Shown here one piece after another: positions 36,368 to 47,182 of a stretch of DNA of 64,000 nucleotides (positions within the stretch are counted from its first letter, which is position 1; every line of letters begins with the position of its first letter). Location of the stretch: the NCBI GenBank assembly GCA_013397865.1, contig VZTI01003651.1:357890-421889 (forward strand), given 5' to 3'. The notes beneath the pieces are model-generated. The model saw only the letters and a list, made by a program, of their open reading frames with translations, searched no databases and had not been told where the DNA came from. The DNA comes from Struthidea cinerea. Lineage: Eukaryota; Chordata; Aves; Passeriformes; Corcoracidae. A program made the translations under genes and the position numbers.

Positions 36368-39104
36368 GTGAGCTCTGGAGCCTTATGGGCCAAAAAGGGA
36401 GAACTCAAACACATAAAAAAAGGCCCTTTTGCCTCTTGAAAATCCTGTTTTGTTTGGCTTTTGTGTCGTTGTGATGGGGAAGGGGCGAGCATCCGGCATT
36501 GACCCACATGGACTTGTTGCCTCACAACAGGACACTTGGCAAGTACGCAACGGGGAGGAGGAGGGACGATGTTCCGAGGGAGGCAGAGAAGCAGAGAAGG
36601 TAGAAGAAGACAGGAGGATCTGCTCCAAACAAGCAAGTTACACCCTTCACACCACACACAATGTCTGAGACACGGCAGGAGAGCCTCACCTCAGCCAGGG
36701 CCCCGCCACACCCACGCTCTCCTTCCCTGGCAGTCTGAGTTACCCTCCCTCAGGAAGGATGGACAGGTCTTCCACAGTCCTGTGTGTCAGGCACCAGCAA
36801 TTAGCCCTGAAAAGCTGGGCACCTCTTGCACCTCTGATTTCTTTCTGCAAGAAAGGCCCCGTTCTAGCCAGGGCCGCTCCTGCTGTGAGCAGCTGACCCA
36901 GCCCCAGACACGAGCAGGGCAGAGCCCTGCCCAGGACACTTCAGAATTCCTTGTTCCAGCCTTTCCCAGCGAGATTCTGAGCGCTGAGCACCCTCCTGGA
37001 AGGTCCTGAGCTCCCTCTGTCTGTTCTGTGGGAGAACCTTTCAGGAGCTTCTCAGGATCATCCCTCAGACACTGACAGACAGAGGGTGAAGGGTGGGGGG
37101 AAAGGATTCGAGTAACTAAACTCTGACCTTTATTTGGCCTGTTCCATATTGTTCTGCAACAATTTGCCACTATTTGGATTGTTTACATATTATCTGTCTT
37201 TTTTTTTTGTTGTTGTTGTTTTTGCATTTTAATTCTTGCCTGTTCTCTCTTTTTCTTGGTTATTTTTAACCCTTGACAGCAACTTCTTTTTTAAATTCTC
37301 TAGCAAAAGAATACCCCTTCCCGCACTCTGAGCCCTCACCTACCCTAAAGTTGGTGACCCTTCCTTCACACACCTTCCTGACAGGTATTGCACCCCCTTC
37401 CCAATTTTCCCAGTGTTGGCCAAACCCCCCAGGGCTGTGTGTGCTTGGCGCCAGTGACCCGACCAGTTCACTCACCTGGTTTGGAGAGGAGATGTTTCTG
37501 TGCTACCCCAGCAGCTGGGCTGCATCACTTTTCCCTGCCTCTTCTGGGAGAAGCAGGGAGTTCTCCCTCTCCAAAGGCTGCTGGTGGAGTGGAGTAGCAG
37601 TTGAGTGTCCTGGAATGAGTCCCTGGCACACTTGGCTCTGGCCCAGTACAGCAGATCCCTGGCAGAGGCATCCCCAGCTGCTCTGCTCCTGATGGGTACT
37701 GAGACCCTTTTTATAGGTCAGCACCAGCAGATTTGGTGGGACCAACTTTTGTGGCTCTCAGTGATGAGAAGCTGCTCTGTGGCTGCCATAAAACATCTAG
37801 AAACCACTGCCAAGCCCAGAAAACTCCCTGTCAGACAGATACAGGACCAGAACACTGAGGCGGAACGTGATGTAGACTCCCAAACTATGTTTTTCTTCTG
37901 TGCATTAACCAGCATAGTTTGAAAAGAGAAATAAATTGGTTATTAAAATTTAAAGATCTTTGTTTAGAGGCCTTAGAAATGACATTTCTCAGTAATCTGG
38001 CTGGGCTCCTCCACGAGATGTAATTAGTCATTAGCAGCAAAGCAGATTAAATGGCAAGTTCTCTTGATGACCATTTAACATCCCTTAGCTGTTAAACCCA
38101 GAAATTCTGTTTTCCACAGCAACACTTAAACTTTAATAAACTTCAAAACACAGAGCTCATCTAAATACTAACAAAGTGCCTAAACCCCCAGATTTTAGGG
38201 CTCTGTATTTGTACCATGGTAAAGATTTCTGAGAGGCCCTAAAAGTGTTTGATATCAAAGTATTTACCAGACCCTTGTTATAAATGAATGAATCCTTTAA
38301 AATAACCTCAGCATTTTACCAAAACCTGGCGCTTTTTTCATCCTCCTCAACATTTGCCACCCATCATCTTAATTTTAAAATTCTCTATGCACGTTTTAAA
38401 TTTTAAATCACACAAGTTCCTCACTTAAAGGCTGTTGGGAGACTGATAAATGTTTATAATTTCCTCTCTGTAAATAATAATAATTTAAAAATCCTGCAAG
38501 ATCACAGGGGGATAACTATTAGTGCCCTGTTTTAAAGAGGGGAAAATACCATGATTTTCCCCAAAGTTCCATATTTGATTTATGGTGGTTCCAGGCCCCT
38601 TCAGTCACTGGTTTTCTAGCATTCCCAGAGTTTTCCAGCATCTTTTTCCCTATACCTTGTGAATTCAAGGTCTTCACAGGATACTGGCTTGGACCAAGGG
38701 TTAGGCTCAGTTTGTATCCTGGTTTTGGTCAATAGTAGCAGCTACAGGAAAAGTACTTCTCTAATATACATAGAATTATTTCATTTTAGTAGCTTCCAGC
38801 TTCTGGAATTCAGTAGTTTTGAGAAGCTTCCTGAGTTTCCATAATTTCTAGCAGACTAATTTTCCCTGGATTTGTCCAACCCCTGCCTTACAAAGCCATT
38901 TTTGCTTTTGTCTGATGTAAAAATCAGTGAATCCTGAACTGAACTGTGCTAAGTGAAGCAGTCTTCCCACTGCTGCCGTGGAACACGTTACCATTCCAGC
39001 AGGTGCCTTCGCTTATTAGATCATAAAAAACCATGGACAATTCTCCTCTTATTTTGCAATTATTTGTAATAAACATTTATCATATCAACCATCAGCCATT
39101 TTTC

Positions 39105-39440
39105 TTTCCCAAACTGGAGGACTTGACTCTGTTTAGCTTCTCCTCGTGAGGAAACCTCTTCCCTTGGGATGTTGTTTTCTCTGCCTTTTCGACTTCCGTT
39201 GTGGCATCACATAGACTCAGAGAACCACGGAATGCTTTGGGTTGGAAGGCACCTTAAAGTTCATCTCTTTCCACCCCCTGCCCTGGCCAGGGATGCCCAT
39301 GGGATGACCTAAATAGGGTGACCAGAACTGTATTTTCCAACAATAAGCATGGACCTGTGCCATGCCCAGTGATTCCTGTCTTAATTTGCTTTCCTGACTT
39401 ACCTCGTGTATCACTTCTATCTTCATAATTCAATATTTTC
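39105..39440 (-). repeat. Old CR1 remnant split by a younger CR1
   Basis: Left of 39209 the DNA reads 'gtttagcttctcctcgtgag'. Right of 39312 it reads 'tagggtgaccagaactgtat'. Both resemble successive parts of an antisense CR1 ('aggctaaacaacccc...' and 'ggtgcccagaactggacac' in recognisable copies). A separate CR1 3' end lies between them. The outer element is very diverged, so the nesting is an inference. Confidence 0.4.
39209..39312 (-). repeat. CR1 LINE 3' end fragment, antisense
   Basis: It starts with the terminal repeat 'cacatagactcagagaacca' region and continues 'atgctttgggttggaaggca' and 'ccaccccctgccctggccag'. It is a short 5'-truncated copy about 320 bases upstream of the last coding exon. 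Confidence 0.85.
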
Positions 39441-39630
39441 CTTCAGAGCTGAGACCCCCGCTCCCTGCCTTGCTTACCTTTGTCTGCACAGTGGGGGAGG
39501 TCATTCCAAACCCACTTTGTGAACCCGCTCTGTCCCCCCACGATCGCTCGGCGCATTTGTTTTCTCCGCTGTGGTTTTGGACTTGTGGAATAACCCTGCT
39601 TCTCTCTGCTCCTTCCCGCATGGTTCCCAG

Positions 39631-39768
39631 GATGACAGCACTAGCCATAGTGACCACCAAGACCCCATTTCCTTAGCCGTGGAGATGGCAGCAGTCAACC
39701 ACACCATCCTGGCGCTGGCCCGGCAAGGAGCCAACGAGATCAAGACAGAGGCTCTCGACGATGACTGA
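39631..39768 (+). CDS. HMBOX1: HMBOX1 last coding exon and stop codon
   Basis: It begins after ttcccag in phase 0 and encodes 45 residues. These start D-D-S-T-S-H-S-D-H-Q-D-P-I-S and continue L-A-V-E-M-A-A-V-N-H-T-I-L-A-L-A-R-Q, then E-I-K-T-E-A-L-D-D-D and TGA at 39766-39768. This is the conserved HMBOX1 C-terminus. An amphipathic-looking stretch (V-E-M-A-A-V-N-H-T-I-L-A-L-A) is followed by a lysine in an I-K-x-E motif (I-K-T-E), a possible SUMOylation site, and an acidic tail. Together the six exons in this window encode about 225 residues, which fits the family length of about 420 if about 195 residues come from upstream exons. Confidence 0.97.
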   Translation, partial: DDSTSHSDHQDPISLAVEMAAVNHTILALARQGANEIKTEALDDD

Positions 39769-39969
39769 TGCCAAGAAAGGGGAGGGTCAAAGCAAGAAGT
39801 AACTTAGTTTTAGACGTAGCACCTTAGCAGACTTTCCTCGGTCCTTAATATGTGTTCTTACAGTATAACTTTGCAGTTTCTTGTACGTCAGTTAGCTGTT
39901 AGGGTCTTGTTCTGTGAAGATGGCATGGTGCCCTCAGCCTTTGCATATACTCTCTCAGTATTAATTCCC

Positions 39970-39975
39970 AATAAA
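39970..39975 (+). promoter_or_regulatory. HMBOX1: Candidate proximal poly(A) signal AATAAA
   Basis: An AATAAA about 200 bases after the HMBOX1 stop. The downstream sequence is C-rich rather than GU-rich, so usage may be weak. Confidence 0.4.
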
Positions 39976-41570
39976 TAATCAATCAACCAACCAACCTCCC
40001 TCTCCCGGCCCCCAGTGGCTAGAAAGATAAAAACAAAAACACAAAAAAATCTTGCTGCTCTGTCTTAGCATTCAAAGTGCTTCCAGGTATTTTAGACAGC
40101 CCTCAATTACAAGTCTTAGGCTACACTTAAAATCTTGGATAATCTTAGAGATCATGTTGAAACCGATAGTCCGTACGCTTTCCCTTCCCTGAGACTGAAA
40201 GGATGCAAGCTGAGGTAGTGGCACAGGGTCGATGGACACCAGATCGGGAGTATCAACAGAGAGTAAAAAGAACACTTAGAAACCCCACTCCAGCATGGGA
40301 ATAAATGATTTCCAGCTGCAATAAGCCGTGCCTCACTGGTCATACAGTGACTCCGTTTACTTTCGGGTGCTGTGCTGAGAATGTTCATTGGAAACACATT
40401 CCCGCATTTCGGTTGATGCTCACATATTCAACACAGACATCCTCTGCTCTCACAAGCTGCGTGGCTTGGTGGAGAAGTGCTGCCTTCTGCCTCTGGGACC
40501 ATGGTTGAAGCCCAGCCTGGGATCACATGAAAAATGAGCTGAATGTCTAATGGACAACAGTCCACTTCTCAGAACCACTGCTCGTTCTTGGCATGGCTGG
40601 CAGTGCCTGCTCAGAAGAGGTCTAGACTCTTATCCATCTGTCATTAACAATTTCACCTTTAATTCCTCCTCTCTCACCTTTTCTGTCCCCACCCTACTCC
40701 TCTCTCCACTTTGCCACTTTCGAAAGCAATGTTTTCCAGGAAGGTTGTTAAGGTCCTAAAATGGGTGAGTGGATTTTTACACATCTGTGTAAGTAATGCC
40801 TACGTCCTGACTAGCCTGAAAGGTTACTGGAGAATCCGACATCTGACCTTTGCTAGATAACCATCAGAGCATAAATATTCTCCTAAATATGAACTTTTTT
40901 TGTTTGTTTAAAGGCAGGAGGATCTCTTACCTGAGAAATGGGGTGTGAATGTTTTGTGTTCTCTTTACTCTGTCTTTGTTAAGGTGTGAGAAAGCTCTAC
41001 TGCTACGAGCAATTTAATTAATAATTGGAAGCCATACTGATAATGGATGTGGTAATATTTGTAAAGCAAACCTACTCTAAGTAGCAGGAACTAATGGAAT
41101 TGTTTTCCTTGATCATATGTAGCACTTTTGTTACTTTTTTCTTAAAGATATTTATATTTGATAAGTCTTTTTTTTATCATTTGAGAATTCCAAATACCAA
41201 ACAGCAAACTTGCATTACAGAGTCACCCTGCGATCACCTTGTCATCTAGTATCTAAATGATGAACTGTGTGTGCATCTAAGAAAATTACATCTGCTAGCA
41301 TTGTGTGGAAATGATCTCCTGGCATCCTGATAAAATGATATGTTGCTGCCGGTAAGAGGAAACATTTTGATGGAAACAGCACGGGAAGTGTTAGAGACGG
41401 GCAGGGCTGTGTTACATTAACAGAGAACAAATTAAAAACCTATGGAAATTTTTGTATAGAGGTACATATATAAAAGTTTGCATAGCGATTCCTCCACGTT
41501 CCGCTTTATCTTCCCAGTTTGTGTGGGAATAGCTTAGAGAGTGGAAAACAGCTCGGTCTGAAGGATGGGT

Positions 41571-41612
41571 TTCCCTTCGCTCCCCTCCGCTTTCGAGGTG
41601 GAGCGAAGGGAA
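41571..41612 (+). promoter_or_regulatory. Stable hairpin in HMBOX1 3'UTR
   Basis: The arms 'ttcccttcgctcc' (41571-41583) and 'ggagcgaagggaa' (41600-41612) are perfect 13-base reverse complements. Inside them 'cctc' pairs with 'gagg', leaving a one-base T bulge and a 7-base loop. A few G-U pairs could extend the stem outward. It is GC-rich with CpGs in A/T-rich surroundings. It may be an RNA structural element; it is shorter than a typical pre-microRNA. Confidence 0.7.
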
Positions 41613-42415
41613 GTTGCTGTTACCTTGTTCTCATCCCTTCCTCCCTCTGAACTCTCAGAGAGCATCGTGACCCCTCCAGTGTGGCTCCTCAGCAGGATTT
41701 GAGCCAGGCTGAGCCCTCCAGATCAGCTTCCCCTCTGTCCATCTGGAGCAAACTGCTCCCCCAAGTGCCGAGGAGATCCTGTGCTCTCAGAGGGCACCGC
41801 GGTGCCGCCTCTTTGTCCCTTCCAAGACGTATAGGTAGGGCTTGGCCTCGGCTTCCGCTTACGGATTTCATTGGAAAATTTATGTGCTTTCCTTAGATAT
41901 AGATCACTGGAGCAGAATGGAGCCGTCTTTTTTTTTTCTGTTTTATTGCATTTCTGGAGTAGGCAAATTCATGAGTAGAGTCAGGGCAGACTCAGGAAAG
42001 GCAGGGCTTGGATCAGGGACCATTGCACCACTGCAGTTATTTTCTTACTGCCTGTATGAATGTTTTGGTACTAAGGAGTGAAAGGATGGGGGAGAGCTTT
42101 TATTTCTGTTTTTTGCAGAGCAGAATGATCGAGCAAACTCGAGCCTTAGTGGAATTTTACCTACTTATTCATTCCACAGTCACACACTGAGCTGACAAGC
42201 AACATCCACGATTTATAGTAAGGAGATTTTAATAATCGATGACCTCTTTACGTTGGGCTTGCCACCACCATTTGTTCTGGCTGTTTCATTTTAAAAAGAA
42301 CAGACTCAAACTGTTGGACAGCTGCAATTTTAAAAGAAATATTGCTTACTATGGTATCTGTAAAAAAAAAAAAAGGCATTGTTTGAGGCTTTGCCTTTTT
42401 GAAGCAATAGGGAAG

Positions 42416-42421
42416 AATAAA
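42416..42421 (+). promoter_or_regulatory. HMBOX1: Candidate poly(A) signal AATAAA
   Basis: An AATAAA followed within about 50 bases by a GU-containing stretch (ggttcatgtgatgc). It marks the likely end of the repeat-free 3'UTR block. An A-run at 42362-42374 could cause false priming in cDNA data. Confidence 0.45.
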
Positions 42422-43849
42422 AATAGTATTAGAACATCTGTATCCTGATTATAGGTTCATGTGATGCAGGATCAAAGTAACGCCACTGAAATTGTGTGTC
42501 TGTGCCATCTAATGTAGAATAATCTGGTCTTAATTCTGTTTGTCACTGTCAGGAAGCTGCTGACGTCCCGCACCAGTATCTTGTCTGAAGGTTAAACAGG
42601 TAAAAAACCCCTTGTGAGCGACTGGAGATGGGCAGATCCTCCTGGGCTGTAGCTTCCTGGTAAATACCAGTTTTCTGCCTTCCCACATCATTATTTTACC
42701 AGGGAAAATATCAAATATCTGGAGAATCAGCCCCTCGGTTCCATGGGCTCTGTGTTTGGGGTATGTCTGTTCTGGCTTCTCTTTGGGCATCGAGAGGTGT
42801 GAGGAATGAGTGGGACCTTAGAGGAACGAGTGGGACCTCAGCTGTCCCCAGGGTGCTCCTGGCAGGGTGTTGCCTTCATTTGGAAGCTCAGAGTGAGCCA
42901 TTTGCAGTTGGTCAGTCCTATTTTGGTTTGAGGTGAATTATCTGTGATGGGACAGATGCCGGTGTGATGGTACCGAGACAAGCGAATGTGATCTGGAGTA
43001 AGTGAAAGAATTGGTGGAGGGTGTGTCCTGGAATTCAGCCTTTCTTCTGGGGGGGTTTCCACCATGTGGGAGTCGTCTTTGTCTTTCTGTCTGTGGGTTT
43101 CCTTGGAAATGAGCCCTCATTTTTGTAGCACTGCAGTGGAGAGGCAGTTTGTTGTAGCCAGTCTGGAGTCGCTGCAGTTTGTTCTCTGTGGGTTCCCTTG
43201 AAGTGGCTCTGGTGGCAGATCCGAGCTACCTTTTTGTTCTGTGAACAGAAAAGAAGTTAATTTAAGAAGCTCCTCATCTGTGATGGTCACAGATTGCTTT
43301 TACCTTCGTAGAGTGAGTTGCGGCTGATATTTTGTCCCTCATAAAGTCCTTTTACTTGAGTTGTTGTCTCTGACCGTCTTCTTAAAACAACAATTTCTAC
43401 CTCCACTTCTTTTCTGGATTGTTTTGGTGTTGGGCTTTTTTTAGTTCCCCCACCTTTTTCCTGAAATACGAGATCCCAAACGTTTGCAAAAGCCTTATGA
43501 GTTGATCAAAATCAGCAGATTTGTTTTCTGTTGATCTTCTAAATACTCTGCAGACACACGTGTGGTTACAGTGAAATCTGTGCTGGATGTGAGTCTGCAG
43601 TGCACCCTTGCAGCAATTAGGGACTCTCATTGAGAGCCTTCAGGAGGTCATGGAAAGGGTTTAGTCCCCTCTGTCCATCATTAGTGGGACCATTGTGTGA
43701 GCAGGAGTGGGGAGATGGGAGGGTTGGAGCACATGGCACGTGGTGGGAGATTGCAGGAGCTGGGTTTGTCCAGGCTGGCTCTGGGGACATCGCAGCTTTT
43801 GGGTTTTAACTGTCTTAATAAATTAGTTTTAACTTGGGAGTCCAGTGCA

Positions 43850-43915
43850 GGGTCAGGAGTTGGACTTTGATGATCCTTGTGGGTCCCTTCCAACTGAGGA
43901 TATTCTGTGATTCCA
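43850..43915 (+). repeat. CR1 LINE 3' terminus, sense
   Basis: A short 3' terminus reading 'ggagttggactttgatgatc', 'cttgtgggtcccttccaact' and the terminal repeat 'atattctgtgattcc'. It is directly followed by a second CR1 in the same orientation. Confidence 0.8.
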
Positions 43916-43916
43916 G

Positions 43917-44160
43917 AGAAGACGGAGCCAGGCTCTTCTCAGAGGTGCACAGCAAAAACCTGAGGGGCAGAGGGCTAAAATTGCATTAAGGAAAATCCCA
44001 GATGGGTATAAATAGAAGTATTTTCATGCTCAGTGGTAGAACAGTGGCCCAGAAAGGCAGTGAAATTCCCATCCTTGGGGAATTCAAAACTCAACTGGAC
44101 AGGGTTGGATTAGAGACCTCCAGAGGTCTCTTCTGACCTAAATTATTCTCTGATTCCGTG
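43917..44160 (+). repeat. CR1 LINE 3' end, sense, abutting another CR1
   Basis: It starts 'gagaagacggagccaggctc' and 'ttctcagaggtgcacagcaa', continues 'cagatgggtataaatagaag', and ends 'gagacctccagaggtctctt' and 'aattattctctgattccgtg'. It is a 244-base copy of an older CR1 subfamily joined to the terminal repeat of the element at 43850-43915. Confidence 0.85.
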
Positions 44161-46017
44161 CACACCTGCTCAGGTTGAGGCGTTCCCTAGTTCTGATTTG
44201 TACATGTTGACTTGTTGAAAGAAATTCTCTTAATTTGTTGAGGGTTTTTTCTGTTTTGCTGTTCATAAAAATTTATCTTTTCTAGTTTACTAATAGAGAG
44301 GAGCTTTATTTGCAGGGTCTGGCTCCAGGCTCCAATCAAGCCATAAATTAGAGATTTCATTAATTATTTGCTGTGTTTACACAGTTCTTCAGGGATATTT
44401 GACTTACTCTGTTTGTTTCATTGCCTAACATCAGACTGGTAAGTTTTTCATGGTTTTGTAACATTTGTGATTTGTAGATCAGTTTTTGCCTTCATTTGTG
44501 TAGATTTATCTTTGTCTTGCTGCTGTGAGTGCAAGTGAAAAATTCCACATAGTTGAACCTATTTCAGGAAAAATTGGGGTTAACTCAAGCCCACTGGTGA
44601 CTACTGTGACAGGCCAGAAATTTTGGGTCAGTAAATCACAAATTGGTGATTATTAGAAGCTGAAAGGGTTTGACTGGGAAGAAGTCCGATTGTGCTAACT
44701 TGGATCCTCCTTTCCTTAAGTGTTTGCTGTTGGCCACTTCTAGGAAGAACAGTGTAGTTGAAACAGGTTTTATTTCTCGTATCGATAAACCCACTAAAAT
44801 TGGTGTAAGAATTTTCCAAACTCAGAATTGCTGCCTTGATGCAGGATGTTGGTTCCCGGTGTGTGATCCTGACTGGAATCCAAAGCTGGAGTCACACTTC
44901 CCTTTGGAAATGTCTAAATTCAGTGTGAGACTCTGCCCGTAATCCTGAGCTGTGGGTGTTCCGTTGGAGATCATTTCCAACCCCTCCCCTGCTTTATCCC
45001 TACTCATTTTAATTATGATTTTTAATAATGTTCCTCCTCCCACTCCAGCTCTGTCATGGTGCAGCCCCCACTTCCCAGTGCTCATCAGCTTCTTTCAAAC
45101 TCATTGTATAATTACCAGCAAACTTTAGGGGGTTTTGGCAAAACTTGGCTCTTATTTTATCTGAGTTTTCCCACTCAAGTAGCTCTTGCACTCTTTGAAG
45201 TTCTTTAACCTTGATTATATTCTTTTGATCAAAGTCTTAAGCTTGTAGGCAATAATCTTTGGTTTGGTGCAGCTTTTGGCATTTGGCAGGAATCTTTGTT
45301 GGCAGGATTGGTCTTTAAGTTGTGTTACGTGTCAGTGACCTTAATGTATGTTCCTTACCCGGATTTTGTGTGTTTGTAGCAGCAGTTAGGGGTTGGATCC
45401 TGATCCCAGCTACTTTAATGGAGTTTTGTGGAGTTTTCACTGTGATTCCTTGGAAGGAAGGTTGATGGTCTGACCAAAAAAATACCTTGCAGTTCCCAAG
45501 AAGAGTTACAGGGAGATTTCAGCCTAAAACATTCCCCCTTGGGCATTTGAGCAGCTGGGATATTTACTCAGGATATTGGATCAGTTTTTGGCCAAAAGGG
45601 GTTTGGTACAGCCCTAAAACCTTCATTTCAGCCTCTCTTCCTGCTGTCAAATTTATGGGGTTTAAACTGTCTGACTAAAGATGTTGCACATTAATGAAAA
45701 CCAGAGGCATTCTAGAGATGGCAGCTAAAATCCAAATTTAAAACACACTGAAATTATCTTTTTTCCTTTGTGAGAAATGTGTTACAACTAGAAGAGTGTG
45801 GTTGGGTGTTTTGAGGGCTGTCAGTAAGGTGACAGCGATTTGATGTTGGTTTTTGTCCAACAAATGTAAAGCAAATCAAACCAATGGAAGTTTATCTCAG
45901 TGGCAGCAGTGAGGCAGAGGGAGAAAAATTCAAACTCTTTACTAAAGGATTTGTCACTATCCTTGGCCTTAGGTTTTGTCACTTAAAAATAGCCTGGAAT
46001 TGTTTTGTAGTTTATAT

Positions 46018-46172
46018 CAGAGAATCATGGAATGGGTTGAGTGGGAAGGGATTTTAAAGAGCATCCAGTTCCAACCCCCTGCCATGGGCAGGGACACTTT
46101 CCACTATCCCAGGTTGCTCCAAGCCCTGTCCAAGCTGGCCTTGGACACTTCCAGGGATGGTGCAGCCCCGAC
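46018..46172 (-). repeat. CR1 LINE 3' end, antisense
   Basis: A 5'-truncated copy reading 'tcagagaatcatggaatggg', 'ccaaccccctgccatgggca', 'ccactatcccaggttgctcc' and 'ggccttggacacttccaggg'. It is close to the subfamily consensus. Confidence 0.93.
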
Positions 46173-47078
46173 TGCCACGGAGTTAGAAGAGGATTTGCCA
46201 TTTGAAACACAGGGGAAAATTCACAAAACCTTTTAAATGCCCCTTTTAATCGGGCTGATGCAGAAAAAGAACCAATGGGTTTGATGGCTGCGGCATGGAG
46301 CTCTTTCCCGTTCTTTCAGGAAGGTCTGGAGTGCTCCAGCCAACAGCTCAAGCAGGAGTGAACTGAAGCCACTGAGCTGGAGCGGGCTGGTGATGGGCCT
46401 TTGATGTTTCTGTATGTGCAGAGCATCTCTCCCTCAGCTGCCTTGGCAGAAGCCTCCCTCTGCCATTTATTCCCTCTCTGCTCAATGGCAGCGGGTGTGT
46501 TCTGCTGATCAAAACATCCAGCACACTTGTGCTCAATCCTTTCAGGCTGCAGCCAGGGTAATTGGGATGGGCAGGATAAATGCATGGGAGTATGGCAGTC
46601 ACAGTGATGGCAGCTCTTTTGAATGGCTGGGTGTCCCTGACGGGTAATTAGCAGCTTTAGAACGACGGGGATTGGCATGGCCGTGATTAAAAGGATTTCT
46701 GTCTTTTCTGTGATTGAAAACAGGAGATCTCCCGCCCCCTAATTCTCTTTAATACCAGTGTTATTAGTGACACTTGGAACACAGCTCCTCTGTAAACTTA
46801 AATAATGACCTCAATGAATGGTGACTTACAACAACAGGGATTGAACCGAGTTCAGTTTTCTATGCAAAGCTGCTCCTCCTGGTTCTCTGTTCCCCGCTCC
46901 ACGTGCGTGTCACTCCCCGTGAGTTTGGGAGACAAAGAGGACATGTGGTTGTGTGACAGCCTGGGGACAGATTGCCCAGGGCCTGGTTTAGCTCTTCTGG
47001 CTCATTGGGGAGTTGAGGAGGATGAGCCATGAACTCCACTGGCCTCATCCGGAGTTTTCTCCTGTCTGCAGGTGGAGG

Positions 47079-47182
47079 GTTCCTTGGAGCAGGGAATGTC
47101 CCTGGCTCTTGGTTGCCACTCCAAATTCCAGTTCCTTGGAGCAGGGAATGTCCCTGGCTCTTGGTTGCCACTCCAAATTCCA
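47079..47182 (+). repeat. Exact 52-bp tandem duplication
   Basis: Two copies of a 52-base unit (47079-47130 and 47131-47182) are identical. The unit begins 'gttccttggagcagggaatg' and ends 'ccactccaaattcca'. Perfect identity means either a recent duplication or an assembly artefact. There is no coding context. Confidence 0.95.

Larger units (their letters stand above)
36368..39630 (+). other. HMBOX1: HMBOX1 last coding intron, 3.3 kb
   Basis: A GT-AG intron (gtgagc ... ttcccag), phase 0 on both sides. Most of it is unique-looking. The 3' part (about 39105-39440) appears to be an old antisense CR1 interrupted by a younger one. A T-rich run with a (TTG)n stretch sits at about 37200-37222. No second gene is supported. 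Confidence 0.88.
39769..42440 (+). other. HMBOX1: HMBOX1 3'UTR (probable), proximal form
   Basis: About 2.7 kb after the stop codon is free of CR1 copies and rich in A/T. It contains AATAAA signals at 39970-39975 and 42416-42421, a notable hairpin at 41571-41612, and UTR-like stretches such as 'tttttgtatagaggtacata'. No coding potential is seen. The repeat-free state in a CR1-rich neighbourhood supports transcribed, constrained sequence. The exact end is not certain. Confidence 0.6.
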
